Source: an uncultured Clostridia bacterium
GTDB taxonomy: Bacteria; Bacillota; Clostridia; Oscillospirales; Acutalibacteraceae
NCBI GenBank assembly: GCA_938034875.1
Contig: CALHND010000002.1
Coordinates: 248,001 to 312,000 of the forward strand
Direction: 5' to 3'
DNA length: 64,000 nt
Numbering within the stretch: position 1 is the stretch's first letter; every line of letters begins with the position of its first letter. A program made the position numbers and the translations under genes. The notes below the pieces were generated by a model. It made no database searches. It saw only the letters and a list, made by a program, of their open reading frames with translations, and was not told the DNA's origin. Of the stretch, positions 60,729-64,000 are shown piece by piece.

Positions 60729-60757
60729 ATTATACCAAAAATAAGCGCAGTTTTCAA
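60729..60757 (-). promoter_or_regulatory. Promoter of the HAD-miaB-ylbF-mutS-mutL-miaA operon
   Basis: Minus strand TTGAAA, 17-nt spacer, TATAAT, about 56 nt ahead of the HAD start and after the DUF4364 terminator. Confidence 0.8.
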
Positions 60758-60790
60758 ATACATTTGCTCATTTTTAAACAAAATTGGACA

Positions 60791-60823
60791 AAAAATTACG
60801 CGCGGTTTTATAAAAGCCGCGCG
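60791..60823 (-). terminator. Terminator of the DUF4364 gene
   Basis: CGCGCGGCTTTT / AAAACCGCGCG stem, then TAATTTTTTG on the minus strand. Confidence 0.88.
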
Positions 60824-60840
60824 ACACCTTAGTTTTTATA

Positions 60841-61422
60841 CTATTCAGCCTCAAACTGCGCCTTTACCGCCTTGTAGTCTCCTGTCAAAAGTGCGATTGA
60901 TCCACTGTAAACTTTCAATGGGTTGTCGAGAAAGGTTTCTTTCACGGTTTTCGCCTGCTCCATATCGGGTACAAGCAATGAAACTGTCAGTATCGGGTGG
61001 TCGCCATCCATAACCGAGCAAGTTACGTTTACTCCCGTATCAGTAACGGCTATTTCAACGCGATTTTCCGCCTCACTGCGAACTCGGGCAAGCATTTTTA
61101 CTGCTGCCTTTATCGCCTTTTCACGCATGGTATACGGCAAATTCTTGTACAGCTCATTTATTGCTTCCTTGCCGGTTTCGGTAGCTATATATTCCTCATA
61201 ATCAGCATCGGTACGCATTATGCTGCCGTGTTTTGCAAGATCATCTATTGCCTGTGAAACCTCAAAATAATTTGCAATTTCTTCGTACTGTAAAAGTTCT
61301 AGCAGCTTGTCACGCGGAATCGGTTTGTCCAGCGTTGCAAGAATATAACATACCATAAGTCGAACATGCTGACTGCTAATAAGTCCCCCGGGTGCAACTC
61401 CTGCGGTAAAAGCATCGGCCAT
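60841..61422 (-). CDS. DUF4364 family protein
   Basis: A 193-aa protein of a Clostridia-specific family. The N-terminal half looks like a winged-helix fold (QHVRLMVCYILATLDKPIPRDKLLELL... VSQAIDDLAKHGSI, TETGKEAINELYKNLP); the C-terminal half is a beta-rich domain (VEIAVTDTGVNVTCSVMDG, PILTVSLLVPD). A DNA-binding regulator is possible but unproved. It is single-gene, divergent from tRNA-Thr, with AAAGGAG ahead of the ATG. Confidence 0.85.
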   Translation of the reverse strand: MADAFTAGVAPGGLISSQHVRLMVCYILATLDKPIPRDKLLELLQYEEIANYFEVSQAIDDLAKHGSIMRTDADYEEYIATETGKEAINELYKNLPYTMREKAIKAAVKMLARVRSEAENRVEIAVTDTGVNVTCSVMDGDHPILTVSLLVPDMEQAKTVKETFLDNPLKVYSGSIALLTGDYKAVKAQFEAE

Positions 61423-61448
61423 TTTAAAAAACTCCTTTCAAAAAAATG

Positions 61449-61477
61449 TTGACATATCGCAATATGTTTATTATAAT
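61449..61477 (+). promoter_or_regulatory. Promoter of tRNA-Thr
   Basis: Perfect consensus: TTGACA, 17-nt spacer, TATAAT, ending 23 nt before the tRNA. Confidence 0.92.
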
Positions 61478-61500
61478 AATTCTTGTCCCAAAAAGAATAT

Positions 61501-61573
<73 letters not shown>

Positions 61574-61584
61574 CCAATATGCAT

Positions 61585-61616
61585 CAGTCGCCTTTTAGGC
61601 GGCTGTTTTCTTTTTG
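61585..61616 (+). terminator. Terminator of tRNA-Thr
   Basis: CAGTCGCC / GGCGGCTG stem (one G-U), then TTTTCTTTTTG. Confidence 0.88.
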
Positions 61617-61663
61617 TAAGAAATATGGTAACTCAATTATTAAACTATGTCAATAACAAAATT

Positions 61664-61687
61664 AAGCCACCGAAATTTCGGTGGCTT
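61664..61687 (-). terminator. Terminator of the SGNH hydrolase genes
   Basis: Perfect 24-bp palindrome AAGCCACCGAAA / TTTCGGTGGCTT downstream of the leftward SGNH gene; AATTTTG follows on the minus strand. Confidence 0.75.
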
Positions 61688-61710
61688 GAAATTTACTATG
61701 TTTTGTTAAA

Positions 61711-62514
61711 TTATTTGGATGCTCCGGCAAGAAGAGAGTCGATAGTCGACTTAATGCCATTGTACCATGTATTAGCAACCTTCATATTACCTGTATCAGA
61801 CGGATGAATGTGGTCTGTAACAGCAGCGTCCCAGTCGCCTACATTCCAGTTAACAGCAGCTGTGGAGAAATCAACAAACTCAACGTTATATCCATTATAT
61901 GCTTTGTCGTTGCAAAGCTCTTTAATGAAGCTGCGAATCCACTTGTTTCGAGCGTCTTCTTGCATTGCAGTATGATCAGTAGTTGTTGAAGGAAGCGGAT
62001 TTCCAAGGAAGAGATGTACATCAGGGTTGTACTGTAAAATTTCCTTGATAAGTGTACGGTAATTCTTTTCAACCTCTTCGTTAAGCTCAACTCCGGAAAG
62101 GTCATTTGTACCTATCATAAGTATGATTATATCGGGGTCAGTTGCCATAGCATTAGCAAGATCGCTGCGCAGTCCACCGATGGTATTGCCACCGTAACCA
62201 TACAGACGACGGTAACCCTCGGGGCACAAATCTATAGGACTAGCGTGCGGTCCAACAAAGCAAGTAGTATCGCCGTAGCCGTTATCAATAAGCAGCTGAG
62301 CTAAATAATTACGGTAAGCATTGGTCTTTTTGTAACCTGCGGTAAGCGAGTCACCAGTACACATTATTTTTACACGACCGGTAGTATCAATATCGCAGGG
62401 TGTAGCAGCATGAACAACCTCAGCAAAAACGTCAGTATCTGCTGTTGTTTTGCCACACGAACCAACAGAAATAACCATGAAAACGGCGAGCAGTATAGCA
62501 ATAACGCGTTTCAT
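61711..62514 (-). CDS. SGNH/GDSL hydrolase lipoprotein 1
   Basis: A 267-aa exported esterase-type hydrolase. The start at 62514 (MKRVIAILLAVFMVISVGSC) has TTGGAGG 11 nt upstream; Cys 20 fits a lipobox. SGNH blocks: GDSLTAG (Ser nucleophile), GYGGNTIGGLR (Gly block), LMIGTNDLSG (Asn block), and DHIHPSDTG (Asp-x-x-His). These enzymes remove acyl or acetyl groups from surface sugars or host and dietary glycans; the substrate is not known. It is the last gene of a leftward run with its paralogue, separated by 142 bp without clear hairpins. Confidence 0.9.
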   Translation of the reverse strand: MKRVIAILLAVFMVISVGSCGKTTADTDVFAEVVHAATPCDIDTTGRVKIMCTGDSLTAGYKKTNAYRNYLAQLLIDNGYGDTTCFVGPHASPIDLCPEGYRRLYGYGGNTIGGLRSDLANAMATDPDIIILMIGTNDLSGVELNEEVEKNYRTLIKEILQYNPDVHLFLGNPLPSTTTDHTAMQEDARNKWIRSFIKELCNDKAYNGYNVEFVDFSTAAVNWNVGDWDAAVTDHIHPSDTGNMKVANTWYNGIKSTIDSLLAGASK

Positions 62515-62656
62515 AAAAATAGACCTCCAAAAATCAATTGTACACTGTACTAATTTTAAATCATTCAGTAAAAAAAAGCAAGAAAAAACAACCAATTCTT
62601 AAATTTTCGTTAATTAGCACTAAAATAATAGTTGCTTTTTTATAAATTGACTATTT

Positions 62657-63460
62657 TCAAGCAGAAAGTTCGTCCATTGTGCTCTTTATCGTTTTGTAAA
62701 TGGTCTTAGCAAACTTCTCCCAGCCGGAAGCAACGGGATGTACATGATCTTCAGGATTAAGATCCTCATTTGTTATGCCGCTTGATGCTGGGCTCATGTC
62801 AACCCATGTTACATGATAACCGTCTTTTGTCTTTTTTTCGCAAATACTTTTTACTCCGTTATTAAAGCCTATATGCTTATCTGTGTAACTGCCCGAAGCA
62901 AAAGATGTGGGCGGTGCAGATGCGCAGAAAAGTCTCACTTGTGGTTTATCCTTAAGTATCATGTCAACCAATTCCTCATACTGCTTTGCCAGTCCCTCAG
63001 CGGTATCGGAATTCATATCATTTGTGCCTATCATCAAGACGATAATATCACTGTCAACAGCTGTGAATGTTTTCATATCGTTTTTAATGCCGGACATTCT
63101 GTAACCGCCTACACCTGCATGCTTGCGGTAGTCGTGGTGCATAAATGCAGGCTCAATCTCCCACGGGCCGACAAATCCAAATTCGTAGTTATCCTTTTTG
63201 AGCATATCGTAAAGGTAGCTGCGGTATCCGCTGTTACCTGCCGTGCCTTGAGTAAGAGAATCTCCGAGAAGCAGAATGTTGATTTTATCTGTTTCGGGTT
63301 CTGTGTAAGGTTTTAACACTGCTGTTTCCTCCGTAGCAGAGGTATCTGATGATGCCTCGACGTTGCTGTTTTTGTCCGATGATGTGTTTTCATCAGAACC
63401 GCACGATGTTACACAAAGCAGCATGGCGGCAGCCATAATAAATGCTAATATTTTTTTCAT
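62657..63460 (-). CDS. SGNH/GDSL hydrolase lipoprotein 2
   Basis: A 267-aa paralogue: lipoprotein signal MKKILAFIMAAAMLLCVTSC (Cys 20), a Ser/Asn/Thr/Glu linker of about 30 residues, then GDSLTQG, GVGGYRMSG, LMIGTNDM and DHVHPVASG. All four SGNH blocks are present. Only moderate similarity to lipoprotein 1 outside these blocks, so not a very recent duplication. Its start is 14 nt from the stop of the leucine-rich-repeat gene, so the two are probably co-transcribed. Confidence 0.9.
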   Translation of the reverse strand: MKKILAFIMAAAMLLCVTSCGSDENTSSDKNSNVEASSDTSATEETAVLKPYTEPETDKINILLLGDSLTQGTAGNSGYRSYLYDMLKKDNYEFGFVGPWEIEPAFMHHDYRKHAGVGGYRMSGIKNDMKTFTAVDSDIIVLMIGTNDMNSDTAEGLAKQYEELVDMILKDKPQVRLFCASAPPTSFASGSYTDKHIGFNNGVKSICEKKTKDGYHVTWVDMSPASSGITNEDLNPEDHVHPVASGWEKFAKTIYKTIKSTMDELSA

Positions 63461-63474
63461 GTCACATCACCCTA

Positions 63475-64000
63475 TCAATTGTTAATGAACTCTATTTCGC
63501 CACAGTTTATATATGCATCTCCGGCAACTCCACCCTTATTAGTGGGGTAAGTGACCTTTTTGAGTGCCGTGCAGTCGCCAAACGCTTTAGCACTGATTGT
63601 AATCGTTTTGCATGCAGAAAAGTCAACTTCTTTAAGTGAAGTACAGTGCCTGAATGCGGTTTCGCCTATACTGTTCATATTCTCTGTAAACACGAGTTTA
63701 TTAAGTGATTTGCAGCCAGAAAAAGCATTTGTTCCAATACTTGTGGCATATTTAGGAATCTTAAAATCGGTGAGGTTTTCGCACATAAAGAAAGTTTCTT
63801 TTGGGATGTTGTTTACATACTGGGGTAATGTAACGCTCTTAAGAGATGAGCAACCGTAGAACATTGATTGTTCCAAGTTGGAAACGCTGTCGGGTATGAC
63901 ACACGACTCAAGAGAAGTGCAGTGGTTAAATGCGTAACTACCCAGTGTTACAAGCGTTTTTGGTAGCTCAATTTGCTTTAAATTTGTGCAGTATGAAAAA
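63475..64000 (-). CDS. BspA-like leucine-rich-repeat protein (5' end outside window)
   Basis: The C-terminal 175 codons of a protein built of ~23-residue LRR_5/BspA repeats: CTNLKQIELPKTL, FNHCTSLESCVIPDS, FYGCSSLKSVTLPQ, FSGCKSLNKLVFTEN, FRHCTSLKEVDFSAC, FGDCTALKKVTYPTN. The pattern is aromatic-x-x-C-x-x-L-x-x-hydrophobic. Such proteins are surface adhesins or scaffold parts in gut Clostridia. It ends soon after the last repeat (CGEIEFINN) with no anchor at this end. The open frame runs to the window edge. Confidence 0.9.
   Translation of the reverse strand, partial: FSYCTNLKQIELPKTLVTLGSYAFNHCTSLESCVIPDSVSNLEQSMFYGCSSLKSVTLPQYVNNIPKETFFMCENLTDFKIPKYATSIGTNAFSGCKSLNKLVFTENMNSIGETAFRHCTSLKEVDFSACKTITISAKAFGDCTALKKVTYPTNKGGVAGDAYINCGEIEFINN

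Overview
The window looks like a chromosomal segment of a low-to-moderate GC, Gram-positive anaerobe of the class Clostridia, probably Oscillospirales/Ruminococcaceae. The support is gene content: sepF, divIVA and ylbF, hfq next to miaA/mutL/mutS, rubrerythrin, an SPFH/zinc-ribbon/TPM operon, DUF4364, a GGGtGRT protein with its Fe-S scaffold partner, a split transketolase, strong AGGAGG-type ribosome sites, and lipoproteins with Cys signal peptides. The lineage is inferred from gene families, not from a search.

Layout. 1-5450: the end of a NagD-like phosphatase, then a leftward SPFH / zinc-ribbon / TPM operon and a DUF1015 gene. 5660-17030 (rightward): a Gld-like ABC exporter with a DUF4340 partner, a Ca2+ P-type ATPase, two cyclophilins, a sugar-phosphate isomerase and a ThuA protein. 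17160-20462: a 59-aa gene, galE, and the Fe-S scaffold/GGGtGRT pair behind a clear promoter. 20740-34080: an accessory island of RHS polymorphic-toxin tails, immunity genes and serine recombinases, with a family 31 glycosidase stranded inside it. 34323-34481: tRNA-Trp and a CAT-anticodon tRNA, whose 3' ends face the island. 34599-41434: carboxypeptidase, ADP-ribose pyrophosphatase, trpS, a surface protein, rubrerythrin, an acyltransferase and a small membrane protein. 41500-60673: a long leftward run of housekeeping genes (transketolase, rluD, lspA, ileS, divIVA, sepF, yggS, hfq, miaA, mutL, mutS, ylbF, miaB). 60841-64000: DUF4364, tRNA-Thr, two SGNH-hydrolase lipoproteins and an incomplete leucine-rich-repeat protein.

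The most striking observation is in the island. Two 3,835-bp units (21580-25414 and 29393-33227) have identical encoded proteins and match base for base wherever I compared them. Read on the minus strand, each carries an RHS C-terminal tip (pretoxin HINT domain plus a short toxin), a DUF4279 immunity gene, a strongly folded non-coding segment, a 59-aa TnpW-like gene and a large serine recombinase. Each unit begins and ends inside the same RHS core motif (YYYD-x-E-[ST]-G-x-YY). Removing the unit at the shared CCGA restores an in-frame RHS core joined to the older displaced tip. I interpret the unit as a recombinase-carried cassette that replaces the toxin tip of an RHS gene and leaves the previous tip and immunity gene as a downstream orphan.

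Within the housekeeping part, overlaps and short gaps show coupled transcription: lspA/rluD/HAD genes overlap by 8 bp each, yggS overlaps the HlyD-like gene, and miaA overlaps mutL. A TTGAAA-17-TATAAT promoter at 60729-60757 probably drives the phosphatase-miaB-ylbF-mutS-mutL-miaA transcript, which ends at a hairpin at 52446-52491 just ahead of hfq.
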